A DNA stretch of 64,000 bases from Seiridium cupressi (Eukaryota > Ascomycota > Sordariomycetes > Amphisphaeriales > Sporocadaceae). The notes under the pieces were generated by a model, which saw only the letters and a program-made list of their open reading frames with translations, made no database searches and was not told the origin of the DNA. Positions 46,540-56,685 of the stretch are shown one piece after another. The translations under genes and the position numbers were made by a program. The stretch spans positions 236,593 through 300,592 of the forward strand of contig JARVKI010000055.1 of NCBI GenBank assembly GCA_036674765.1. The letters are read 5' to 3'. How positions within the stretch are numbered: position 1 is the first letter of the stretch; each line of letters begins with the position of its first letter.

Positions 46540-47418
46540 AACCTGATGCACACACCACACGCTTCCAGGTAGAATCAAGATTGGCGGGCTGGCGGTTGCC
46601 ACGTTCGATCAACCCAGCTGCAAGTAAGAAACACTGCTTTTACATAGATCTAGCCAAGACCAATATGAGCTGTAGCACCTTTCTAGAAACACTACCTACC
46701 ATCATATGATCACGAGTTTCTGGCATACCCAGCTCCATCAGAAAGAAGGTACCAACGAAATCACACAACCAATACCAGCATTACACAAGACACTGGAACA
46801 GCTGAGAAGGGGCTAGTAAGACATCACCTATATATGTGGACTGAAGTCATTGGTATGGTTAGATCGCAACATCCATTGCTATAGTTTCCTGCATGTACGA
46901 TTGTGCCATCATAATATCGCAGCGATATAAGTGTACTGTAATAGGAATCTCTTGGTCGATCTCTTCGACGGCTCTGCGGCCGCTAATGCTGCCAAGCTGT
47001 GAGTGGAAGCTGGGTTTTGCCCACATTATAGTGACGGGCATGCGAGTCGGCGCAGTCTCAACCTAATAACAGCGTACAGAATCTTTAGGAAACCCTTTGG
47101 GAAACTTGTAGTAGTCAAATTACTCTATATCGCCCTACGCTATTTTGATTCTTGCTTACAATGTATTGTTCTACATGATCCTTGGGTATTTTGATCTTTC
47201 TCTGTAGAATGATAAATTTTATTGCCCTGAGATATCCCCATATCATTCGGCAACTTCCGTCAAGGACGTCTTGGGTGCGCTAATTTCTGCCTTGCAAATA
47301 CAGTTCTAAACTTTGCACCTGACGAGCATCTAATCATATGTGTTAAATCTAATATGAATTGACTTTATCGCAAGGAAAACAACCCAAGCTAAGGGGATAT
47401 CACAATCGCCGTCAAACA

Positions 47419-49532
47419 ATGACAGAAGTGCGCAAAGTGGAACTTCACAGTTGCCAATCTTGTCGACACTCTTTTGCTTCCCCAGAGGGTGCTCGTAAAC
47501 TTGACTTAACCATTGTCTCACAAAATGCGAGCAATGGTTGTGAACTGTTTCGATGGGTGATTCGAAAAGCCAAGCAGGCGTATGGCGATCCTCCCCCACC
47601 AGATCTCGTGGTTTGGGTTACTCGATTCAGTGAGTATGACGATGACGCGAAGATGCATCAAATCAGCACGGAAGTCGTCGTGGTAAATATCGACAGCGAG
47701 TCTTCAGGACAGCGGCAGCATAATGAACCTCTTATGGTCCAAGCGTATGAAGGTTAATGTCCCTGCATACATTACGTTGCAATTTATTTTCTAACCCTGT
47801 TAAAGGGAGTATTGCAGCAAAGTATGTAACGTCTCGTCCCTACGAACGAAACCGGAGATTGCACAGCCACACTTGGAAGCAATGGATGGATGACTGCAGT
47901 CTCAATCATCCCGTATGCGGGCCAGGCATGGAGGTTATGCCATCTCGTCTGATTCAAATAACGAATGAAACTGCGGAGCTGGAAGTGAGACTTCACACTG
48001 TTACGAAAGGGACGAATCCGAGATATGCTGCGCTTTCGTATTCGTGGGGTGGCGACCAAATCTTCAAGACTACCAAAGCCCGCTTACCGAGTTATCAGTC
48101 CTCTATACCCTGGGACTTCCTAAAACCCTATGCAACCATCACCAACGCCATACAGGTCACCCATTCGTTGGGCCTTGAGTATCTCTGGATCGACGCACTA
48201 TGTATTGTACAGGACGATGACGATGACAAAGCCCACGAGCTTGGCAGAATGGGTGGCATTTACGCTGGAGCAAGCATCACCGTTCGAGCATCCATGTGTA
48301 CGGCTAGTCGCAACCCCTTCATAGATGCTAAGGTACCTGTTGACGAGCTCCCAATTTGCGAAGTCTTGCTACCCATGGACGGTGGCATGGAAGTGCCAGT
48401 TCAGCTCTCTCAGCCACCAAATAATTTTAGGGAACCCATCGACTCAAGAGCCTGGTGTTTCCAAGAGCGCATGTTATCCCGCAGGAATCTAAGCTTTGAC
48501 TCGCGATTCGCGTGGTGGAGTTGCCAGTCTTCTGTAAAGTTGGATGGTGGTCCAGCCAGCTTTGTCAAGGGTATGACAACAGGAGCTGAGCTCGTGGGCA
48601 TGAGAGATCACTCCGTCCGGGATCCGGACGGCACTCTCCAGAGGTGGATTGCCTACGTGAAAGACTATCAGGCCCGTCAACTCACTGTTGGCACCGACAA
48701 GTTTCCTGCCATTGCTGCAGTGGCTGAGTACTTGGCTACCTTTATTCCAGGGGACTATATCGCTGGGTTATGGTCTTACGATCTGCCATCTCAATTACTG
48801 TGGCATATCGTGCCACCTTGGCCTGACAAGATACTTCCGCGCCCATCATATCGTGCACCCACTTGGTCTTGGGCCTCTGTAGATGATCGAAGAGTGGAGT
48901 TCGAGGCTGACCAATGGAAAAGCAATCTTGAGAGTCGGCTACAACTCGTCCGCCATTCCATAAAGCCGACATTCACGAGCGTCCCGTTCGGCGCGGTGAC
49001 AGCAGCGAGTATAACAGTACTAGGTAGGTTGAAAAAGGCTAGCCTGAAAGATGGCTCTGTCCTGGATTCAAAGGAAATGATAGAGCGCGACACGAAATTC
49101 ACTGATTCGAACTTCTCTATCGACTTCACGATGGATACAGCTGACGATCGGGCATGGTTCCAGGAGGCTGATGCGGTCTATTTTCTGGAAGTAGCTACTA
49201 ACTGTGAGGATCACATACTTGGACTTCTTCTCAAACCAAGAGGTCAGGCAACCTATGAGCGTGTCGGCAAGTTTCGAATCTTATGTGGAAGTATACTCAA
49301 AGCAAGTGCTGGCAGTGCAGATGACAGTGATTCGGACGGTGGGGAGGATGAAGAACTTTCTGGCACTCAACATGGCACTATACATCAGTCCCAATCTGAA
49401 CAGTCAGAGACCAGTAGCGAAGATGACGACAATGTGGAATGGGACGATGATGACGATGGAAGTCTATTCGAAACAGTAAATGCCGAGGAGTTCTTTTCAG
49501 GGCTGGAGATAGCGGAAGTCACCCTTATTTAG
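47419..49532 (+). CDS. HET-domain (heterokaryon incompatibility) protein
   Basis: Predicted 686-residue protein. Exons are 47419-47752 and 47806-49532 (intron GTTAAT...TAAAG, phase 1), giving AYEGSIAAKYVTSRPY. The N-terminus has a CQSCRHSF motif; the HET domain starts at YAALSYSWGGD and includes LEYLWIDALCIVQDD and IYAGASITVRAS. Later blocks are SRAWCFQERMLSRR and PTWSWASVDDR. The C-terminus ends in a long Ser/Glu/Asp-rich acidic tail. HET domains trigger cell death when incompatible fungal cells fuse and are related to TIR domains. Most genomes of this kind carry dozens of them; the specific partner is unknown. The ATG used is the first in the frame. Confidence 0.93.
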
Positions 49533-51117
49533 CCTATGACCCTCTGGCAAGCTGATGATTTCTGCGAGCCGAAGTGTTTGGAACCTCGCTACTGGTGATC
49601 ACTTGATTGATAACTAGTAAAATAGACTCGAAAGCTCCTCGACTGTGAAAGAGTCGTTAGGGGCAGGATAAGGCAAAACTCTCAGAAGCTACGGCAGATC
49701 AGGTCGGTAGAATGACATTTTGCCTTGGAATACACCGTGAGTGCCAGTGACTTTTTTCTGAAATAAAGCAAACGCTTTGACAACAATGAGTCTACAGGAA
49801 TTCCACAAAACTCTGTCAAAGATTAAAACTGAATGTCTAAAGCTAGCTGCTTGGTAGTAAATTTGATGCCTCCAATAGTCAACAGCGATTTTGGGTCCTT
49901 TATAGAATGGCCCCAGAAAGGCTGATATATAAACAACATAAGTATCCCATCAAACCAAGATGTATACCTTGAGGAAGGGTTTGAACATAACAGACACAAG
50001 TGATAACCTCTGCTATATTCAGTTTCAGCTACTTGTAAGCAATTTCGACATACGATATTAGTCCTAGGATACGCCGTGCTCTACATATAGCAGAAATTGG
50101 CAGTTTCGCTCCATACATATCATGGCCTTCGTCGGCAAAGCTTGTCTCAAGGCGTATCGTTCTCTACTCTTACTAAGCAGGAACAATTGAAATTACATAT
50201 ATCTATATTTATGCGGCCCTTTCAACGATTTCCTAATCAATCAACATGTAATAGTAGCAGTGATTCAGAACGACCAAAATACATTCCAGATGGAATAACC
50301 CGTGATTTTTGAGGGTGGGGTTTTGAACATTCATTGATTGACGACTTTGCCGCGGTAACCAGGCTCGACACGACAATCGCGCGCGAAGTTCATCATCATC
50401 TAACAGTCTCCACGATGACACCACTGAATCACCCCACGGTCACTGAGCCCATCACCACTGAAGCGGGTCGGACTGTCGATTCTTCCCAAGACTTTGCCGA
50501 TGCCGACAACGACTGGGCCAGGGTCGGAGCAGATACCGACGATTTCCACATCATTGAGCTACTTGTAGAGCTTCGACGGTATAGCGAGATTCTGCCCTCC
50601 CAACCCCGTTCATCAACGTAATAGTCAAGTCCGAATGGGAAGTGGGAAAGTTAGATATGGACTATAAATAAATGGGTCCCGGTATATCATTTTCCACGAT
50701 CAAGCTCCGGATGTTAGTACGCTATGACTCAACTTGAGACTGGTCAAATGCCCAAAATAGTTCATGATATGATGAACCTGGTGTGCTGCGGGGCTAGTGT
50801 AGGTGAGGGGTGGGCATTCTTCATGCATGTAAGATCACCGGTTCGGCCTGGCAGGGTTCAACGACATTTGGCGCAGAATTTTATGAGATAAGCTTGACAC
50901 GTCAGAGTCTAAAGGCGCAGTTGTCTTTCCTCTTTATTCAACTATAGTGAGTCGCAGAAATCTGGTGGACCCAACCCGAAATTCATCCCATCCGCTTTGC
51001 AACGTCCGAGCCCAGTCTGAATAAGTCAGGACTTCAGGCTATTCTTGCTTTTGCATGACCTGAACGGCCTCAGACCGAATATTGGTTGTTGAAATATCAG
51101 GCTAGAGTATCATTGAG
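49533..51117. other. Intergenic region
   Basis: About 1.6 kb, AT-rich on the left. A small plus-strand ORF starting at an ATG near 50415 and ending at 50621 (VGADTDDFHIIELLVELRRY) has a protein-like composition but no family and is not called. The right end is the P450 promoter. Confidence 0.5.
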
Positions 51118-52938
51118 ATGGACGCTGCCTTTTTATCATCGCAGAGTACATTGGTGATCGGGCCTGTCTTGCTGGTTCTGTACCTTGCCTATCGAGCCAT
51201 TTTACCAAAGCCACTCGCTGGCATCCCCTATAATGTAACAGCGTCAAAGAAGATACTCCGGGACGTCCCCGAAATGATGGGCTATGTTATGCGAACAAAG
51301 CGTATATTTGTGAGTCCACCGCAGGAATTATGGCTTCGTGGCCGTCATGAGAAATGTTTACTGCTCTGTAAAGATATGATCAGCTAACCCAGTGGTTGCG
51401 ATAGTGCTGGCTTACTTCCCTGACGGCAAAACATGATAGTCCGATCGTACAGGTGTTCATCAAGCCCATGGCACTACCATGGGTCGTTGTCACGGATCCA
51501 CTGGAAAGCCAGGATATCTTGCTACGACGCACAAAGGAATTCGACCGTAGCGGCTTCTTTGGGGAACTCATTGGAGGCATTCTGCCCGAGCAACACGTCC
51601 AGTTCCTATCCACAGACGACCGGTTTAAGAAGAATCGCAACCTGATAAATCATTTGATGGCACCCACTTTCATCACCCAAGTGAGCGCACCAGAGGTCTA
51701 CAAATCGGTATGCACCCTCATCAAGATGTGGAAACTCAAGTGCGGAATGGCTGAGGGCCGGCCATTCTCGGCGCACCACGACATCACGTACGCGGCGTTG
51801 GACTCTATTTTTGCATCATCTTTCGGGCTTTCCGAAGATGAAAGTATCGCCATTCAGCGTCGCAAAGCTACCGAGAAATGGGATAAAGACCTGCCCGACA
51901 ACGTGAATGATCCAATTTCTTTTCCAGATGGGGCTATCCCTGAGGTCTTTGGTGCGGTATTAACTCTGGCGAAACTCAGTCACGGACACCCAGTTGTCGC
52001 CGGCTCCCGTCCTCACGTCGTGGGTTCTTCGGAAATTTCCATACATGAAGAAAGCGACCGCAATCAAGGACAAGTATATCAAGGATAAGATTGAGGAGTC
52101 GATTCATCTCATCGAAAAGGGTGACACGAGTCCCCGAAGCGCCCTGCATTCGGTGCTTCTGCGCGAGCGAGAGGTTTCGGCCAAAGAAAATCGCCAACCA
52201 GACTACCGGAAGCGTGGTATCGCTGACGAATTCTTTGGCTTCATGGTAGCAGGCAGTGACACGAGCGCTACTGCATCGGCATGGAGAGTGAAGTTACTAG
52301 CTGATAGTCCGAGTGCGCAAGATCGCATACGCTCCGTATTGCAAGAAGCACTGCCACGATCGGCCGACGAGAAGCGCGCGCCTACATATCAAGAGTTGAG
52401 CAAAGTGCATATTCCATATATCGACGCTGTAGTTGAGGAGATATTGCGTCATGCCAACACTATTGCCTTCGTCGTCCGCCAGGCCCTGCAGGACACCACG
52501 GTATTAGGTCACCATATCTCCAAGGGTACCGACGTGTTCCTCATGGCAAACGGAGCTGGCTATCTAGAGCCGAAAATAGCTGTCAAAGACGAGGTCCGCA
52601 GTGCTGGCGCTCGCACTGTGTCAGGCAAAGCTCTCACGGGTCTCTGGGATGACAAGGACATTGCTGACTTCCGTCCTGAGCGCTGGTTGAAAACGAATCC
52701 AGAAACTGGCGTTGAGATATTTGATCCCATGGCAGGTCCGACTTTGGCCTTTGGACTCGGCTCTCGAGGCTGCTTCGGCAAACGCCTTGGTCTGCAGGCT
52801 TTGAAGATCCAGTTCGCATTGATCATTTGGCACTTTTACTTGCTGCAGACACCGGCGAAGCTAAATGGCTATGAAGCTATTCAAAAGTTTGCGAGGGAAC
52901 CAACGCAGTGTTATGTCCGCTTGGCAGCGGTAGAATAA
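51118..52938 (+). CDS. Cytochrome P450 monooxygenase with an apparent one-base frameshift
   Basis: Membrane-anchored P450: N-terminal helix (TLVIGPVLLVLYLAY), I-helix motif AGSDTS, K-helix EILR, and heme loop FGLGSRGCFG near the C-terminus. Exons are 51118-51309 and 51405 onward; the first splice gives RIFCWLTSLTAKHDSPIVQ. The frame then changes between about 51957 and 51994. Reading one base less in the AAA at 51972-51974 gives a smooth LTLANSVTDTQLSPAPVLTSW, so a one-base insertion is the simplest view. The alternative is a 37-bp GT-AG intron (51957-51993), which would be phase-correct but shorter than any other intron here. If the insertion is real the protein ends before the I-helix and the gene is dead. 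A nearby SDR suggests a shared pathway. Confidence 0.85.
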
Positions 52939-53021
52939 TTGATCCATAAGATCCACAATATTTGTGGTGTCTTGGTATATATTTTCGTTAATCTTGAGAA
53001 CCCTGAGGCGTGGAGTGATGT

Positions 53022-53336
53022 GTGACGCATCAAGTGGAACAACGATCGCCCGTTGGGATTTCAAGGTGACGACACCTATGACTTTGACGTCAAGGCATTG
53101 GTTGTGAATGAGGTTGAGAAGGCGAAAAGGTGGAGGATATACATGAAAGAAGCTTCTGGACAAACAAGGTTGATTTCCAGTTCGCGAAAGATGTCATCGA
53201 CGCTCAAATATTGAGAAAGAAAGACTTCGATACTGATCAGGCCAAGGCACTCTATGCAGAGCTGAAAACGAAGATGGACGGGAATATTTGGGACTTTGCT
53301 TATCCGGTCATGCTACTGCTTGCGATCAGAAGATAG
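53022..53336 (+). pseudogene. Unidentified coding remnant
   Basis: Two overlapping frames look protein-like: first NNDRPLGFQGDDTYDFD and VVNEVEKAKRW, then, in another frame from about 53128, FAKDVIDAQILRKKDFDTDQ and KMDGNIWDFAYPVM to a stop at 53334-53336. The switch suggests a frameshift within one former gene, or a missed intron. I do not recognise the family. It lies between the P450 and SDR genes, so it may be a lost member of the same group. Confidence 0.35.
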
Positions 53337-53508
53337 TGGTGGTTTAACACATAATAACTTCTTTCAGTTAGTAATTATTACTCGTCTTAGCTAAACTATC
53401 CTTGTACCAACATGCAATAAGTGAGAAAGACAAGACAAAAGATAATAATCATGATTCATTTGGCTGCGGAGAGCCATGCTCCATATTGGAACAATAGCTC
53501 AATGCAAT

Positions 53509-54529
53509 CTATTTGGGCAGTACCTTGAATGTAGCTGGATCAATTCTGTAAGCGTCGCTCCATCCAATGAGGTCCATCGTGTAGAGGTGTTTATCCCCAG
53601 CAATCTCCTCCTTCCTCTGAAGCAGCTCCTCTGCATCCCAATTAGCTGAGACAAATTTACCGTCTAAGAACTTGGCCTCATCGCTAGCGGCCCAGTTGAC
53701 GAAGTCACCGCTTAGCTCGACTATGTGTGATAATTAGTATACGACGGTGGACTATATGAAATGGTTGAGTTGGGAACTGGTATCATGACTTACCATCGTC
53801 ATATGGAACTTCCACAACACTGCTTTCAAACTTCTTACTCATGGTCGAGTGAATCATACCAGGGTGGATCTGGACGGTCGTGACACCGTTTCCCAGCTCC
53901 TTCATCTCCTGCGCAAAGTACTCAAACACCTTGGTCGCGCCAAGCTTGGAGCCGCGGTAGGCAGAATATCCCGGCATGTACGGGATGTGGATGGCCGAGG
54001 TGCTCGTGTGTACCACAGCGCCATTCTGCGCGGCATGGGGCACGTAGGCACGCAGAAGGTTGAAGTTGCCCTTGATGTTCACCTCGAAGGTGTGCCACCA
54101 GTCCTCGGGGTCGGCGTCAGCGATAGAGGATAGAAGCGGCATATAGCCTGCATTGGCGGCCAGGATATCGATCTTGGAACCAGTGCTTCCAACAAACGAG
54201 TCCAACGCGGTTTTGACGGCTTCGCCGTTTTTCACATCAACACCAGCATAGACATAGACCCTGGTATCTTTGGAGAGCTTCTCGATCGAGTCTTTGGTCT
54301 GCTGCAGTGTCGCCTCTGTGCGGCCGATGAGTCCTATGGCAGAGATCCCGGACTTGGCAAGGGACTGCGCAATTGCATGGCCAATGCCTCCCTGTCCAGC
54401 ACCAGTGACGATGGCTGTCTTGCCCTTGGTCGATAGTTCCTTGCGTGTAGGATCGATGAACGGGTAAGTCTTTTGGTGGTATGTCGTCGTGGCGGTGCGG
54501 AAGAAGTCAGAGTAATCGATCTCAGACAT
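53509..54529 (-). CDS. Short-chain dehydrogenase/reductase (classical SDR)
   Basis: NAD(P)-dependent oxidoreductase of 315 residues. Exons are 54529-53794 and 53720-53509 (intron GTAAGT...CATAG, phase 1), giving PYDDVELSGDFVNWAA. The cofactor motif is TGAGQGGIG (residues 42-50), the structural motif NAG is at 126-128, and the catalytic YRGSK is Tyr191 and Lys195, preceded by Ser in HTSTSA. An N-terminal extension of about 35 residues and the C-terminal block NWDAEELL are typical of fungal SDRs close to secondary metabolism genes. The substrate is unknown. It is divergent from the bZIP-like gene, with 519 bp between the start codons. Confidence 0.94.
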
Positions 54530-55048
54530 ATTGAATGATTCTGGTTATTGTATGCGATTGATTCAGGTTGTTTGTATGATGGTCAACTTGTTTTTCGTGC
54601 GGCCCAGTCGCCTCTTATATGCATCGCTAGGCATTCCAGCGCTTAGACGTGCCATAACCAGCCATAGCAACGGGGGTTTCATGTTTGTAAGCCTCCGCGA
54701 TAAGTGCCCGAAGACATAGTGATATTCCAAAGACACGATCATAGTGTTCATCCGCTCCTGGGAAGTTCTGGCATGCCGTCCGGCTGGACTGTCGAGTGCT
54801 ATGAGTCGGGTTAGTGATGTTACGTGATCGGACAGATGTGAAGCCCGGGACGGACCCCACTCGGCCGTTCAGCGTGTCCCACTCATCACAGCAGCCGCCG
54901 AAAAGGAGCTGACCAATCCGTCCGATCACGTAACTGTACCTAATCACGACTTCCGGTCACCGACGACGGCAGAGTGCCGATAAAGCTTTAGCATGGAGGA
55001 CGCTGAGCAGGAATTAAAGGTCGGTTACTGACTGCAGTTGCTTTAATA
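54530..55048. other. Bidirectional promoter between SDR and bZIP-like genes
   Basis: A 519-bp divergent promoter that contains the inverted repeat listed separately. No gene fits between the two start codons. Confidence 0.6.
54819..54934. promoter_or_regulatory. Perfect 15-bp inverted repeat in the divergent promoter
   Basis: GTTACGTGATCGGAC (54819-54833) recurs as its exact reverse complement at 54920-54934, 86 bp apart. Each arm holds TTACGT, a typical bZIP half-site core, and the repeat lies between an SDR gene and a bZIP-like gene. It could be a pair of operator sites for that regulator; this role is inferred. Confidence 0.55.
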
Positions 55049-56110
55049 ATGAGTCGTGATTCTGACTTCCTCCAGCGACGGCGCGAAAGGGGTCGCACAG
55101 CCCAAGCGGAGTTTCGCAAGCGACAAGCAAAAGCTGCACAGGAGACACAACATGAGAATGAGCGCCTACGAGAAGCGCTGATATCGATAGCCAGGATAGC
55201 TCAGCCCGATGATCGCGCCGAACTCGTCGCTGTGATAAAAAAGGCAGCGGGAGCTTCCAGGATTAATGTCGAGCATCTTGAGCAAACCAACACGCAATCT
55301 GCATCTTATAAAGAAAATCCTCCTTCAAATGAACAAGCTCTGGACCCGCGGTTAGCGAATACCAGCGAGTCTTTATATAGTAAACCGTCAACTTCCCTGC
55401 CTATGAATTCGGCCCAGAAGCAAGTCGCCGTTGCTCGTCAACCCGAACAGTCGAGCAAACCCGCATTCAAAGCTCCAAGGTGTATGATGTGGCTCAACCC
55501 GATGCGTTTCATGCGCATCGATAATCCCCCCGAAGATATCATCCCGTTTCTAGGGCCGGGCTCCCAAACACTAGCTGGGAAACTCTTTTGGGCCGTCATG
55601 GAACACGCCAAGTCCGAGTGCCATCACGCACACGAGCTCAAGACTCCTGAGGACTGCAACCAGAACCCTTGCTTCCGCCGTATGATCGATCACTCAATGG
55701 CGACGCGGAGCATCAGCCACGGTTTCATGAAGGCCATGGCAGAAGCTCGGCTGGAATACCGGCAGCTGGGCTATATCAGCTCCGAATATGCTAGCGCGGC
55801 CGAGGCCGATACGGGAGCTGTGATGAAGCGCAGGGTTCTCGAGGATTATATGATGCGCGGGCAAGACCCCAGCATCTGGCTGAACCCCTTCGCGGTGGAG
55901 GCGCGTGCCAGGACAGTTCTGGGCTCTCGGGGATTTACGATGTTCGAAAATGCTACGAAGAGTCCAGAAAACAGTCCTCTTCACGCCTCATTAGCAACTG
56001 TCATCGAGACGCTTGTTGCAAGTTCTGTCTGCTTTGGTGATGGCCCCAGGTGGAGCATTCAGGTTGTGGATGAGACGTTTAGTCAATGGTTGGAGAAAGT
56101 GCGAAGATGA
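55049..56110 (+). CDS. bZIP-like transcription factor
   Basis: An intronless frame of 353 residues. A basic region stands near the N-terminus (RRRERGRTAQAEFRKRQAKA, about residues 10-29) and runs into a short helix with weak leucine heptads (ENERLREALISIARIAQ). The form R-x2-AQAEFRKRQ is a known fungal variant of the bZIP basic region. A variable linker follows, then a conserved-looking C-terminal half (PRCMMWLNPMRFMRI, CNQNPCFRRMIDHSM) with no family I can name. It is a good candidate for the local regulator of the SDR/P450 group, because it shares the promoter with the SDR. Confidence 0.83.
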   Translation: MSRDSDFLQRRRERGRTAQAEFRKRQAKAAQETQHENERLREALISIARIAQPDDRAELVAVIKKAAGASRINVEHLEQTNTQSASYKENPPSNEQALDPRLANTSESLYSKPSTSLPMNSAQKQVAVARQPEQSSKPAFKAPRCMMWLNPMRFMRIDNPPEDIIPFLGPGSQTLAGKLFWAVMEHAKSECHHAHELKTPEDCNQNPCFRRMIDHSMATRSISHGFMKAMAEARLEYRQLGYISSEYASAAEADTGAVMKRRVLEDYMMRGQDPSIWLNPFAVEARARTVLGSRGFTMFENATKSPENSPLHASLATVIETLVASSVCFGDGPRWSIQVVDETFSQWLEKVRR

Positions 56111-56583
56111 TAGACGACGAATATATGTCTACTCAGCCCAAAGAAAGATTTATTCAAAGCACAGAAATTTCTGAAATCTATGCTTGGGATTTGGCTGGAT
56201 AACACTGTGCTAGAGCCGATAGGAGCGATGAAGACTAATTCCTTGGACTAGAATAATCTCTTTCGTTGTATTAATATAGCGCGATTCGCAGAGAGCCAAA
56301 AACCCATTCCAAGGACAAACCCAGCCGGTAACCACGACAGTATCATTGGTATCGTCCATACAAACCGGCAAACTTTAATTGTGCGTCCAAGTGGCGCGTG
56401 AGGTCACAAAGTTCCAGCTGCTGCAGAGATCACTAATCGTATAACAGCCTCAATGTAATCACCGAAGACGGCGACATTCGACTTGCAACCAGTGTTCGTG
56501 GCCGTATGGCCCTCCGAGAAAAGGCTCTAAACAGACTGAGGCGGCTTGTGCTTACCTGTGAGTCGTAAAGTGCTAATCTTGGC

Positions 56584-56685
56584 ATGTCGCTGTCGCGACT
56601 TGACCCACCGTAATGGTAGGAGGTAGCCGCACATCGAAGTGCTGCCCGTGACCATACATGACGTGAGTGTCAAGTCGAGCGACAT
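56584..56685. repeat. Imperfect inverted repeat, arms about 17-21 bp
   Basis: The left arm 56584-56604 contains ATGTCGCT and CGACTTGAC with four extra bases between them. The right arm 56669-56685 is GTCAAGTCGAGCGACAT, the reverse complement without the extra bases. The spacer is 64 bp. It could form a hairpin or mark a small element; no target-site duplication was identified. Confidence 0.45.

Larger units (their letters stand above)
45980..47418. other. Divergent promoter region (CsbD-like and HET genes)
   Basis: Holds the TATA and STRE elements listed separately for the leftward gene. From 46560 to 47418 I see no gene; the last 200 bp is the promoter of the HET gene. Confidence 0.5.
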
